64,000 nucleotides of DNA from positions 22,660,776 through 22,724,775 of the forward strand of contig CAXIPT010000001.1 in the NCBI GenBank assembly GCA_964030475.1, in the 5' to 3' direction. This document shows positions 1 to 11,305 of this stretch, piece after piece. The DNA is from Tethya wilhelma. Its lineage: Eukaryota; Porifera; Demospongiae; Tethyida; Tethyidae. The first letter of the stretch is position 1. Every line of letters starts with the position of its first letter. The translations under genes and the position numbers were made by a program. The notes below the pieces were generated by a model. That model saw nothing but the letters and a program-made list of their open reading frames with translations. It had not been told where the DNA came from and made no database searches.

Positions 1-229
1 TGTAGCAGTTTGCGTGAATATCATTATCTACAGACAGTAATGCATTTACTATAGGTTATGTTTTTGAGGCACTTATTGGATTGTATAAATATGGTAAAGG
101 GCATGCTTGATTTTGTAAATTTTTGTGATGTTACATTAATTTAGAGTGTAATTCTTTGGTGAACTGTTGAACATGTGCTTTGGAAAACAAAATTGGATTG
201 AATCATTAAGAGAGTTGAAACATTTTGGT
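1..229. other. AT-rich stretch, no feature seen
   Basis: No convincing reading frame or repeat was seen. It directly precedes the degenerate gag-like sequence and could be its 5' flank or LTR, but no second LTR copy is visible in the window. Confidence 0.3.
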
Positions 230-1396
230 CCTTCAAGCTGGATTGGACTTCATTGTTCACACACGCGGTCCCAGCATGGAAGAAACAAATTTCAAAACGT
301 AGAGGTGTTTGCAAAGCCTCTATTACTAAGTTTGCTGGCAAGGTGAAAGAAGTAGAAGCTGCTGTAGTGCTGCAGTTAAAGACACAAGTGCTCTTCACAC
401 TACAAGGAGATTCTAGTAGCCTTGGATGATGACTTCAGAGAACAACACAACATTGTTGATGGTGAAGAAACCTTGGCTGACAAACAAACTCTTGTTGAGC
501 ATGATGATGCCATTGGGTTGCTTCTTGAAATGTTTCACAAAGTAATCAGATCAATTTTATTGCCAATTGAGGTAGATTGTGATTTCCAAGTCCGAAAGCT
601 CACTCTCTAGGTCAAGCCATTGGTGCTGCTGGGACACAAATATGAACAATTCAAGAATACTCTGATGATTTGTACCTCATGCAAGAATGTAGCGATCGGT
701 TAAATGAGCACAAGACTGAACTAAAAGCAATTAATGGAGAATTGCTCACATAGAAATAGATAAACTGTTCAACACTCCCATTGGTCTCACTAAGAAGATC
801 TTCGATTGCAACTACAAGCTCAGAAAGCTGTCAGAAGGATATACAAGTTCTACTCATGTTGTAGCTGAATGTAGAGGTACGAAGCTACCTAAATTTGACA
901 AGATTCTGGGAGCAGTTCACTACATTGATTTGTGAGTGTCCAGACATATCTGAATCAGAGAAACTCTAAAGGATGGCATAGCAAAATCCATCATTGATGG
1001 TCTCTCGTGTTCTGCAACGAAGCAATCGACTGTCTAAAATAGAGGTATGATTGTCCCGGGTTGAATCATCACACTTACATTCAGAAACACAACCAATCAA
1101 AGAAAGGACTGATCAAGTCGACTACATGACCAAGTACAACAGCACTTGAAAACCCTTGTGCATATCAGCATGAGAATGTGGCGTTTTTGGCCAAAACTGT
1201 AACCTTAGCCACTCATTACTGGGGATTGGACAACCAGGTGGACATCAAGCCGGTACTTGTTGTAGCAGATCATGAAAAGAGATGGCTTTTGCGATGTCGA
1301 TCTTCTGTCATTATAACAGCAAAACCAATGTCTTCACTGGAGCATTCAGAAACATTTCAAGTTTTGTGCTCTTTGTTTGCAACTTCTGCTAATTAA
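230..1396 (+). pseudogene. Decayed BEL/Pao-type retrotransposon gag
   Basis: Reading across three frames gives a consistent series of gag-like pieces in order. First comes a segment with RRGVCKASITKFAGKVKE. It is followed by DDDFREQHNIVDGEETLADK and then EHDD, resembling the N-terminal helical region of BEL/Pao gag polyproteins. Near 880-1080 there is KLPKFDK, then FWEQFTTLICECPDISESEKL, then AKSIIDGLSCSAT, matching the DUF1759-type order in which KLPKL is followed by FW..F and a conserved SEKL. Stops and frameshifts interrupt every few dozen codons, so it cannot make protein. No protease, reverse transcriptase or LTR was recognised downstream. Capsid formation is the role known for the family; identity by motif order is fairly good. 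Confidence 0.6.
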
Positions 1397-2384
1397 TTAC
1401 TGTGCTTCGATCCATGTCAAAAACCCGTTTTATGGTTTGGTCAGCTTCTTCCTCTGAGAGACATGATCATGAGTTGGTTAGTTCACGACAAAAGCACCTT
1501 TACACACATGGTCTGACATTCGGTGTAACTTGGTGAACATAGCCTTGTGCATTGCATGAATACTTAACTGGGAAAATTTTGGTTGTAGTATGTTGACCAC
1601 TCTCAAGATATGTTCTAGCATTCTTTGGTAAGTTAAGGTTATACACGGGCATTTTGATTGCAAGCTTAGTTGTTCAATTAGAACATTACTGGCAGTATAC
1701 CTAATTAATATTCATAGCATTTAGCAACAGCAAACTAATTACCACACTAAGTGGTTGCTATATATACTTTGGGCATTCTAGCTCTTTATACAGTCAAAAG
1801 CAGTGCCAGCTGTGCGTTTACTGATAGGGACCACCAAACAGGGTGTACTCAAAGTAATTTAAAGATACCTCTTTACAAGAGCTCTCCTGTGCTTTCAGAA
1901 GTTTTCTGTAACATAAAATCAACATTTATGGACAGCACCAGCATGGAGTAACATACAGAACATGTGCAAATGTAGCTCCTTTTTTTTTGTACAAAACTAC
2001 AAGCTTTCCAAGAACTATGAATATTAAAGAGAAAATGGGTTTTTGAATGGTATTATAAACTACTCTTAATGGTCCCAGATGGCTGAAATATCATAAAATG
2101 ACACAAAACAATATTGCGCATCAGTTGACATAAATAAAAGTAGACAGATGACCCAGGGTGTGCTTGTAACCAATGTAGAGTTGAGTTTGACAGACACGGT
2201 GTTTTGCACTTGATTTGGAGCTCATATCTAAAACAGTTTTAGTATCTCCTTATCAGTTCATTGGACCACCTCAGAGAGTGCTAGACTGGATAAACAAGTG
2301 AAAGAAAACAAAACAAAGACACATCTGACAATTACGTGCACATAATTTAACGTATATAAAATACATTTTATATATAGCTGATTG
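1397..2384. other. Unassigned AT-rich sequence
   Basis: Nothing that I can name. Short open frames lack family resemblance. It may be the remainder of the decayed retroelement. Confidence 0.3.
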
Positions 2385-2650
2385 ATATTTACAAATAAAA
2401 AAAACATTGGAAATGTAATGAGACATAGGAATGGCCAAATCGTAAAAAGAAAGCAAACAAGATGGAATGGCTGTTTGAGTGTGTGCAGCGCGGAATTCTT
2501 CCTGTGTGGGCTGTATGTAGTAGTACTCTCTTTCCATGTTGAGTCCCTCATGTTGCCCATAGGAATAATTCTTTGCAGCCATTCCATCTTGTTTGCTTTT
2601 TTTTTTATGATTTGCTATGTCTCATTACATTTCCAACTTTTTTTTACTTG
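2385..2650. repeat. Foldback module of family A, copy 1
   Basis: Two arms of about 70 bases face each other. The left arm begins with ACATTGGAAATGTAATGAGA and contains AGGAATGGCCAAATCGTAAA; the right arm (about 2575-2640) is its imperfect reverse complement. The same foldback recurs at about 5962-6184, 13891-14117, 39544-39815, 40112-40352 and 46170-46440. In the best copies it forms one end of a longer composite, so here it probably belongs with the family A body at 4220-4558. Confidence 0.75.
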
Positions 2651-4219
2651 TTTGTTCTCATGTTTGAGCTCCAGTTTGTAGCATGAATATAAATAATTAT
2701 TATAGCTTGTATAATCTACCAGAATGCTATCAGTAAAGTGAAGCATCTCAGCATTGGAGGCTGGAGTGTATCTAACAACACAACCAGAAATTTTCAGGTA
2801 AAGCAGGCAGGCAGCAAATATTCAGATTCTAATTTGAGATTTTCAAGTAGCTAATGCAAGAGCGTAGAAATGAATGGCTGCCATATCATTGCCAGCAATG
2901 CCCCATAGAACTGAGGACATCCGGTGAGTGGCCGTATTTACGTTTGACTGTTCAATTATTTCAAAATGCTGATATTTCATATTATGCTTAGCCACACCCC
3001 CAATTCTAACGTGATGTCATAGTTAGGTCTTAGCAATGTAGCTAGCTTGCTAGCTGAAGTAGAGTCACCCAGCTAAGGTCAAATCAGGACAGAAACTGAA
3101 GAACATGGTCCTTACTTATTCTAGAGATCGTCAAACAAGACTCAATAAACTTCAGAGACCACAAAGCTTATTCGAGACTCACTCATCATCATCATTTATA
3201 ACTAAATTTTAGCATGACTTGTATATAGCATCTCAAGATCTTATAATATGTTACGATAGAACTATGTGCTGTATTTATTATAAATGCCATTGTTCATTAT
3301 TACAGTAAAGGCTTTTGTATTTGCTTCATATAAAATTTAATGACAAAAATATGAAACTGATTATCTAGAAAACTTACCCGCTGTCCATACTGCCCAGTTT
3401 GGCGCCTACACTACACCTCTACAATCCCAGCATAACAAGCTCCAAGCTAGTACCCATCCCTGAGTGATCAACCCGCTTTTAAGACTCACAGTTAATCACA
3501 AAGGGGGTCCTAGACCGGCCTAGTGCCAGCCCATAAAATAATCACATGGCAGATACAGCAACTCAGCTAACACGCATTTAGACTCACAGCCAACCTTGTC
3601 GCCAACTGCTAGTGATATGGGAATCCTGCTGAAGTATACAAACACAGTAGAAAAGCGCTACATTTCTTGAGCTCTCTTTGGCGCCATAGCCTGGGTCTTT
3701 ACTCTGAACAAACCACCAAGTTGTGACGTTTCAGTGGTGTTACGTGACGTCATAATTACTTCCAAAATTGGACTTAGACTCAAAATCATAGGCCATTTTT
3801 CTCAACTTAACGGCCAAAAGGGCAAAAATTCACTGGCTGTGCAGGTCATTTTTCATCACATATGTACGGTATACATGTCATATTAACAAAAAAACGGAAC
3901 AAAATTGTAATTTTTTTGAATGGCCGTTTAAATGCAAACAAAAATTACAAAAAGTGCAAAATGAGAATTTTGCATAGATAAACAATGGCGACTTGAGCGA
4001 AGCGGAAGTGAACAAAAAGGCATGCCAAGAACAAAGTTTCAGAGCTCCAACCTGGTATGAAAATAAACTAAACTAAGTGTAGAACAGATCTAGAGGCGAA
4101 CAAAATTCAGAGCTTACCTTATATTTTCAGAGCGCTACTCTCCCCTATGGTACTAGTACAAAATCTTGCTTTAGTATACGGAGTAGTATACGGAAATATT
4201 TTTGGTCATGTCCTCTCAT
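2651..4219. other. Mostly unassigned, with a possible promoter and first exon
   Basis: No long reading frame. On the minus strand, an ATG at 3388-3386 reads four residues into an excellent donor (GTAAGT, 3377-3372). About 360 bases upstream is the CRE palindrome TGACGTCA at 3745-3752. The stretch between is less AT-rich than its surroundings. Later exons were not found, so this is only a hint of a gene start. Confidence 0.25.
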
Positions 4220-4558
4220 TGCTGGCAATGTGGGGAAGGCGCTTTTCACTTGTATCTAGACACTTAACGAGAGACACAGTAAACCGATACCAAAAGCACG
4301 TGAAGACAAAGATACCAAGTCTATTCGTTCAAGAATCAGCTTCTGAAGTGAACAGTCTTTGAGAAAAGTTGATGTTTGTGTTTGTTACTTTAGCCATGGT
4401 TTTAGGCCATGTTTAGGGCTCATTAGAAAGAGAAAGAGCCTTTTAGTGCTAAGCATTCAGTTTTTGCAGTTATTCGCGTGACTATTTGTATTGCGCTAAT
4501 GGGCCATCCATGCCATTCCTGCGTACCCAGTATTTCACTGCATGGGAAAAACCAATCT
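4220..4558 (+). repeat. Family A body, 3' part
   Basis: Matches the last half of the family A element: the segment beginning GTATCTAGACACTTAACGAG, then TTCGTTCAAGAATCAGCTTC, the GGTTTTAGGCCATG block, and the distal block that ends near a damaged terminal hairpin (CCCAGTATTTCACTGCATGG). It stands tail-to-tail with the minus-strand copy that starts near 4870. Confidence 0.7.
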
Positions 4559-4869
4559 TTGTTGTTTACAACCCTATGACCAGGAAGCTGAATCTTCTTA
4601 GCTGTTCATCATTTAATGTTATGATGGCAGCATGACAGCTCATGCTTCACCACATACTCCAGAGAATGAGTGTCTTGGTGAACAAGACACTCGTTCTCTA
4701 ACAACATAAATTTTCATTTGATGAGCATTAATTAGAATATATGTAATCTGATTGTCAATCACAGGTCTCTACTGAACTTAAGACCTGGAAAGCTCAATAG
4801 AGACTTGGAAGTCTTGGGGCATCATATAATATTTATGAATTAAATATTCTACTTATAATATAGCATTTC

Positions 4870-6190
4870 ATACAATTGTGATTCATTCCCGGATGGCCCA
4901 TTAATATGAATATTTATGTGAATAATAACTCTGCAAAAACTGAGCGTTTGCCACTAAAAGGCTTCTTAAGCTACTATTTAGTTCTTTCTCTTTCTAATGA
5001 GCCCAAAAACATGGCCTGCTAAAGTAACAAACTAAAGTATGCCAAACCTCCAATTTTCTCTATCTTCTTATTCGCAAGAGTTTTCTTAGAGACCGCTCAC
5101 TTTCAGAAGCTGATTCTTGAATGAACAAGAGCTCAGAGAGCTCGTACCCTGTGCGCTGCAAGTGAAGGATCTTTCAAGCCCACTGAGTGCAGTTTGCAGT
5201 GAGTCAAAATCCGGATACTGCAATATGAAAGTATACGGACTAGATCTACTGGTAATCCAAAGTGGCCACGTGGCATGAAAGAGTGCAGAAACAGAAATCG
5301 CTGATTCTGCAATCTTGAAACAAGGAAAACAAGCTTTTTTCTAGCTTCTAAGACATCTATTTGCATCGCCGAACATGTAGGGGCTACTTCAGACCTAACT
5401 TCCAAATCCCTTTTGAGACACTGAAGATGCCCCGAACGCCCAAACAGGCCAAAAAGTTGCGGACATTCGACTGCCCAGACCAAATACTATACCCCTGAGC
5501 GCGCAAGCGTGAACGGGGTAATGAATTTGGTTTCTTTGTCTTCAATCGCTTTTGCCATCGGTTTTTTGTGTCTCTCATTGAGTCGCTAGATAAAAAGCGA
5601 AAAGTGCCTTCTCCATATATATGGCAGCCAAATTATGCATTATTCATAAGCTAGCTAGCAAGTGGTCGTTATTTGGAATCTATTGCAAGTATGCAATTTC
5701 TGGTCTTGTCCTATCCTCTCGTTCTCTGTGTTCAGTTTTTCAGTAGAGAAGTTATCTTTAGCTAACAAGACACAAATATACATGTAATGGGCATAAATCA
5801 CGTTTTCAGCTTGGAGTTTCAGAGCTTCAAGGCATGTCCGACTGTGCTGTGGTACAGGCTGAGGTGTGCCTGCACTGAGGGCTGTTGGCAAGTTCTCTGT
5901 AAAAACTAAATTCCACTGATGTTTTAAACGATTATTCCAAAAAAATAGAACAAACAAGTACAAACAATATTAGAAATGTAATGCAAACATAGGAATGGCC
6001 AAATTGTAAAAAAGTGAGCAAACAAGATAGAAATGGTTGTTAGATTAAGTTCAGTAAAGATATGAACATAAGGTGACACAGGAAAATGAACTCGCTCAAT
6101 CTAACAACCATTCCTATCTTGTTTGCTCACTTTTTTACGAGTAGGCCATTCCTATGTTTGCATTACATTTCTAATGTTTTTTGTGCTTGT
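4870..6190 (-). repeat. Family A composite element, copy 2
   Basis: Read on the minus strand this has the family order: foldback (5962-6184), spacer, body (about 5100-5650) and terminal block (4880-5030). The hairpin-bearing terminus is missing: the sequence jumps from ATTCCC straight to GGATGGCCC, losing about 34 bases that intact copies have. Open frames here are shadows of repeat sequence with no recognised protein. Confidence 0.75.
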
Positions 6191-6809
6191 AATAATACAG
6201 TAATAGAGATATGCATGATGTTCACTGAGAGCTAGAGTTGTACTTGAGCATCAAGTAAGCAAAAAGCTCCAGTATGAATCCACAATGTTAGGGATACACA
6301 AATTGGAAGTAGTGATAACATTATTGCAGGGTTTCGTGAATTAAGTAAGATTGAGTGTAGTTGGTGGTGAGCTGGAGTAAGGAACGATATCTGATTCTGT
6401 GCTTAATTTTACCATTCAAGATATCCCTTCTGAATTGTAGAAGTTGACTTATTAGAAGATTGAATTCCTTCAATACTGCGATGACCTGTATGTTCTGTAA
6501 GTAATTGCTCATCAATGTCAGGTACAATTTAGTAGCTGTAGTAGCTCAATGAGAGTGATTTGTTTTGTAGCCAGATATTCCTGCTTTCTTGCAAAGGTTA
6601 CAACAAAATTCTTGCGTTATTAGTTGTGTCCTATTGGCAATTGTGAAAACCAGCATTCTGGTTCGATATTTTTCAGTGAAGTTAAGAAAATAGCATGATT
6701 TGGAGGGCAAAGCTCATCATACAACTTATAAATATAGCCACGCAAAACATCTCTCAGGATTGTCAATGTTTTAATGATAAACTATGTACTTAGATCATAC
6801 TTTGGGCTT
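6191..6809. other. Unassigned sequence
   Basis: No named feature. It lies just 3' of the decayed minus-strand gene and may hold its unrecognisable last exons. Confidence 0.25.
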
Positions 6810-8900
6810 TTGTTTGTTTGGGCTCTAGCTTTTTTACATGAGTGTTAGTTCTAGACTGTCTATCCTTCAGAACAAGTTTGTAAATAAGATTTTGTATGAG
6901 AATACCGCCTATTCGTAGCAATAAATGGAGTTCATCAGGGATTACGTGGTCAGTAGGTATAGAAAGGACCAGTTCATTTTGGACTCCCAGACAATCTTTT
7001 GCTGGTTTGCTTGGTGGAAGTTTTGCACATTTGTGTGTACTGTCGAAGAGTACGAGTGTTCAGTATTGTATTCAGCCATTGATTTGCTCATGTCCCACCT
7101 GTATAATTATATTATATTGCTGGAAATGATGGTTCACCACTTAGACCATGAACACACACACCTGGAGACCACAAACACACACACACACACACACAAACCT
7201 TTTGTCACGATGCACATTGCACCAAACACATGACTATGTAGAGTGAGCTTGATTTAAGCCATAAATGAGGAGAATGAACTGCACAACAGTGTTATTATTG
7301 TGTTTATGCATCACAATATCCATGCAGGTATACGACAATTTACCTTGTAGTCACCGCCTAAGAAGAACTCAAGTTGGTAAGAGACACCATCCACAGTAAT
7401 AAATGGATCTTGGATGAGGTTGTTTATGACTTCTACCATCCCACAGCTTAGCATTCTTTAGCTTTGATGACTGCAAATGTGTGATTGCCTGTATAATGTG
7501 TCATATAATTATTACACAATGCATTTCACATGAATAGTGTTAAACTGTATACCATGTCCTGATAGTTTTGTCTTGTATTCCAGGAAGAGAGAAAGAAAGA
7601 AGAATGAGATTGGAGGACTTACTCCATCACCACTGAGTTTTACTGTTATTGGTGCTGTGTCTGGTATTGGTTTTGTTTTTACCTGGTTGTGTAAGTGTAT
7701 CATAAGTTAGTTTTCCTTTCACAATTCATTTATATATGTTAACTAACTTACTGTGTAGGCTATTTGTTCTTTAAGGGTGTCTTTAAATGATCTGTATGCA
7801 CCTGGGTAGTCACTGGAAAATCGGTGCAGATCTAGTGAACCATTGAGAGCTGATCTTGCTAGCTTTATCTTGTATAGGGGTGGTAGAGATGAAGTTGTAC
7901 TTATCTCATGGTATGTCTCATCACTCACAGTAAAGCGATCAAGAATATAGAGAATTTGATGAAGTTTCTCATAGTCTGTGTCAGGTGTGGTAGAGTGTGA
8001 ATCAGGCTGTTGGAATTTTAACAGGAGACCCAGATCCAGCCTTTTTGAGGTGCACATACTCTGGGAATAATCCAAATGTTTCTGCAAACCAGAGTGCTTC
8101 TGTAGCAAATGTTTTAAATTGATTAAGTTTTCGTCTTCGTTGCCTTGGAGATACTTGTTCGATAGTTCGTCCTCTATTAATGTTGTTAGGTGGAGTTTTT
8201 GATGCATCATTGTGATCCATGGCTTGCTCATACTCAGCTACGGCAGCAGACACATCTTCTAAAAGTGCAAGCAATTCCTGTTCTCTAGCAGCTTTTTCTT
8301 CTTGTATTTCTTTCTTTTCATGAGCTATGGTATCTCTTCAGTAAGCTGCTCAACATTCACACATTCACTATTTAATACGTACATGGTATAGGAACTATTC
8401 AGTAAGTCATCTCTTGTGCGTCCTTTTGATCGCTTAACTTTTCCTGCTAGTTTAGCCGACTGAGCACGTAGCCGTTCATAAAGTCTTGGATTTTCTTTAA
8501 TCTAATCAACTGATTCTTTAATTTTGGAGTTGACTGACTTGATAAATGATCCTTTGTCAAGAGCTGAATGCCAGGAAAACAGTAACCGATTGGGAATTTG
8601 ATAGAGCAAACTGTACATCAACTGATTCATTGCTGAAGTGGACTTGCTCTGGCTGACCTCTGGTAACTGTTACACAGAGTGATTGAATGTCCACAGCTTG
8701 AGAAACTCTTGATCGTCCTACTGGATTCGGTTTTTTCTCTGTAGAATTCTTAGATGCCATAGTGAAGTACGTTTGCTTACTAATTGCACATACCGCAGAG
8801 TACCAAGTTGCGTGGGCATAATCAGCTGTATGCATTGTGTTTGGTTTGTGACTTGAACCTCCCATGCAAACTTAGGCAATTTTATTACAGTGTCGTTCAT
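6810..8900 (-). pseudogene. Decayed gene of an unnamed transposase-like family (DELHLLLR type)
   Basis: On the minus strand, homologous-looking blocks occur in the order I remember for a large family repeated in sponge and cnidarian genomes. They are: PVGRSRVSQAVDIQSLCVTV (8865-8557), RLYERLRAQSAKLAGKV, a basic segment with RQRRRKLNQFKTFATEALWF (8274-8002), DTDYEKLHQILYILDRFTVS with YPGAYRSF (to 7743), ITVKLSGDGVS (about 7630), FFLGGDYK followed by a donor (about 7345), RWDMSK (about 7060) and DHVIPDELHLLLR (about 6900). The frame changes near 8010-8040 and again near 7010, so this copy looks inactive. The SGDG and DELH acidic motifs hint at an RNase H-like catalytic core, which is only an inference. 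No formal family name is known to me. Confidence 0.5.
7172..7195. repeat. CA microsatellite
   Basis: Short run of alternating CA. Confidence 0.9.
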
Positions 8901-9069
8901 AAGTGAGTAAGTTTGAAGTTATCCTGCTGGTTGGTTTTGGCGGTATATTTGGGTAACTTATGAGTTCCCCTGGTGAGTATAATGTATAAATTGTAAGGCT
9001 TTTGGTGGGCTATAACAGATAATTCCAGTTAACAAGCACTCTGACACTGAGCCTATCACTGATTTGACA

Positions 9070-9590
9070 TTTGACATTTGACATAGGAGGCCAAAGTGAG
9101 GAGAAGACGCAACCAGAAGAAATCAAGACGATTAAAGCAAGCAAGCATTTCAAAAAAAAGTGGAACATTTGACTGCAGATAATGTGAGTTCAGCTCAATC
9201 ATGTGATGATGACAGTTTTGGCTCACCAGGCTCCCCGCCAAGTAGTCTGCAGTGTTCTGATAACAAATCTGAGAAGACATAGACAAACTTGATCAACTCT
9301 ATGGAATTGATTCTGTTGCTATGCAGTATGAGATGGAGGTTGATATAAATGATGGTACTTACTTGACTGGTGATGCCTTGATAATAAGTCTAAAACAATT
9401 TAACAAAAAACTGACACGAAAAGTTAATGTTTATCGTATAATTATTAAAATGGAGAAGATTTTGATTTCCTAAGAAATAATCTCGTGTCAAAGATTCCTA
9501 CGAAACAACTTGCTTATGATAAAGCATAAAAGTGCTGCTGAGAACTCAACAAAGCACGCACACTGGTACATGCTGACGAGAACTCTATAA
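9070..9590 (+). pseudogene. Decayed coding sequence of unknown function
   Basis: Plus-strand pieces read like protein across frameshifts. They are a basic stretch (RRRRNQKKSRRLKQASISKK), then DNVSSAQSCDDDSFGSPGSP, then KLDQLYGIDSVAMQYEMEV, GDALIISLKQFNKKLTRKV, and finally EDFDFLRNNLVSKIPTKQLA with ELNKARTLVHADENS. It is divergent from the decayed gene on its left. I do not recognise the family. The low-complexity serine/aspartate segment followed by a helical segment suggests a nuclear protein, which is an inference. Confidence 0.35.
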
Positions 9591-9811
9591 ATTAAAACAC
9601 ACATGCATACACTGTACATGTGCATTCACCTAGCAAAATTGATTACATGCACTTACATCATTCGCAATAGCTAGCTTCACCATCTTTGCAGATCGAGAAT
9701 TACTGTAGTACAACATATTTCGATTAAAGTTTCGAATATTATCTATTTTATCTGAGGCATCACGTTTAGTTGATCTTAATCTAATGGGGAAGTCTACACA
9801 ACAACCATTAC

Positions 9812-10375
9812 CTAGATGATCCAGCACTCTGTCCAGTCAGATGGAAACAGTGATTCATCAAAGTCCTTCTTCTCATAGAGCTTTCCGGTACCATTTTCTG
9901 GATGAGTGCCTTTACCATTAAATAAAAACCTAAACATCTAAACGAAACTGAACACAAACTTGTAGTTATGAATTGTACCTTTTGAACTAACAAAATTACT
10001 AATGTTATCAAGTAAAGTGTGTCTTGTATGACTGTATTCCCTGCATGAATAGTTGTAATTTATATGACTGCTGTATACAAGTTACTCACTCCAGTGCACA
10101 CTGTGATATGATCTTCACAAACCCAGGTAGATTCCTCTTTAGCGTAATTCTTCCATAACACTAAATACTCCTTTGATCCCTACATTACCATAAACCCACT
10201 TCATTTTGTCATGAGCATTCACCTAGACACTAAGTTTCTCCTCTTATAATATATTTACCTTGAGTGTCTTTGAAGGTCTGTCACACAATAACCTTTCAAC
10301 GTGGTAGACACCATCTGGAAGAAATTCATCCTCAAAGCCATCAACATGACCAGCGCCTTGGTAATGGTGATTCAT
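9812..10375 (-). CDS. Small chromodomain protein, three exons
   Basis: Three exons join in phase 0 with consensus splice sites: 10375-10259 (donor GTAAAT), 10179-10090 (acceptor TGTAG, donor GTGAGT) and 9937-9812 (acceptor TTTAG, stop TAG). The product is about 110 residues. Residues 24-64 form a chromodomain: YHVERLLCD, then across the first splice GSKEYLVLWKNYAKEESTW. The aromatic positions that bind methyl-lysine in HP1/Polycomb chromodomains (Y of YHVE, W and Y of LWKNY) are all present. The C-terminal exon (FNGKGTHPENGTGKLYEKKD, then FPSDWTECWII) is unrecognised. The ATG was chosen as the first in frame; an upstream ATG at 10447 lies in another frame and would need a further exon. The likely role is reading histone methylation in the nucleus. 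A retrotransposon integrase chromodomain is an alternative, but no integrase is nearby. Spliced, open and phase-consistent, it is the best living gene in the window. Confidence 0.65.
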
Positions 10376-10869
10376 ACGTGTCAGCAGTACTGCGTGTATG
10401 CAAATGCTGATAAAATCCTTTCTCTGGTCTTGCACGCTTCATCTTGATCGACCTCAGAGCTCGCTCATCTGTACCTACACAGCTACCCAATCTTTATGCA
10501 TACTCATCATTGCAACGTCATAACCACAAAATAATATTTCGGTAATTCCATTTAAATAGAAATATTTTTCAATTACGGTCAAACATTGCATGCCCAGAAA
10601 TACCCAATATTGCTGGCAATTATGTAGAATACACTTGAAAAATTATCACGTATATAGACATTTTAATATTATTTGGGCAAACGTGAGCGAGCCCCACACA
10701 GATGATGTAGCGAGATTTTTGCTTGCTTTGCACAGGTCATGGTCATGTAACCATATTCAACAAATTATTGGAAAGTACTGCTGATGTCCGGAAATATCCT
10801 GAAATGTTAAGCCACGTGTACACTTTAGCCAGTCAGTTTCAGCTTTTTTATTACTGACAAGCATCTGCA

Positions 10870-11305
10870 ATGAATTTGAATGAGCAAAAGCGAAGATACC
10901 AACATCTTCTGCAGCAGAGAAACAGCACAACAAAGAGAGCGAAGACTAGAAAGAGAAAGAGTATGCTAATTATACACACTTCACTCAAGGGTCATGCAGA
11001 CATTGAACACATCGTGGCTCAATTGTCAGCAGGCAGTTGCCTTGTGAAGTATTTTGTAGTGTCCTAACATACTTTGTACACACAATAGAAAGAAAGTCTC
11101 AATGAGACTCAAGAGAACGAAGGTAAGTTTTATTTACTACTACTGATTTCTTCATCAACGTCCAATTCATGTAGACAGGCTGGAACAACTTACTCAGCAA
11201 AATTGTGAAGTCTACCTCACTACAGCTATTCAGGAGCAAACTAATCATAATAATCTAATCATCTTGTCTTTTTCTTTATTTGACTGGAATAGTTATAGTT
11301 TGTAA
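10870..11305 (+). CDS. Possible small basic / coiled-coil protein, three exons
   Basis: Exon 1 (10870-10960) starts MNLNEQKRRYQHLLQQRN and runs into a basic cluster ending TKRAKTRKRK at a GTATGC donor. Exon 2 (11093-11122) reads SLNETQENE to a GTAAGT donor. Exon 3 (11175-11305) reads RLEQLTQQNCEVYL and ends at a stop. This choice of acceptor keeps one frame; the acceptor four bases earlier would give a stop. A basic segment followed by a short leucine/asparagine helix recalls the C/EBP-like bZIP layout (RN near the start of the basic region, an L..L..N pattern in the zipper), but spacing is off by about three residues and the zipper is short. It is divergent from the chromodomain gene, with about 500 bases between. 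Confidence 0.3.

Noticed and set aside
2258..2681. Overlapping open frames of about 100 codons on both strands
   Set aside because: They lie wholly in the foldback module; the inverted arms keep frames open on both strands, and no protein resemblance exists.
5133..5578. Open minus-strand frames of 64-116 codons
   Set aside because: They fall in the family A body, where other copies carry stops at the same places.
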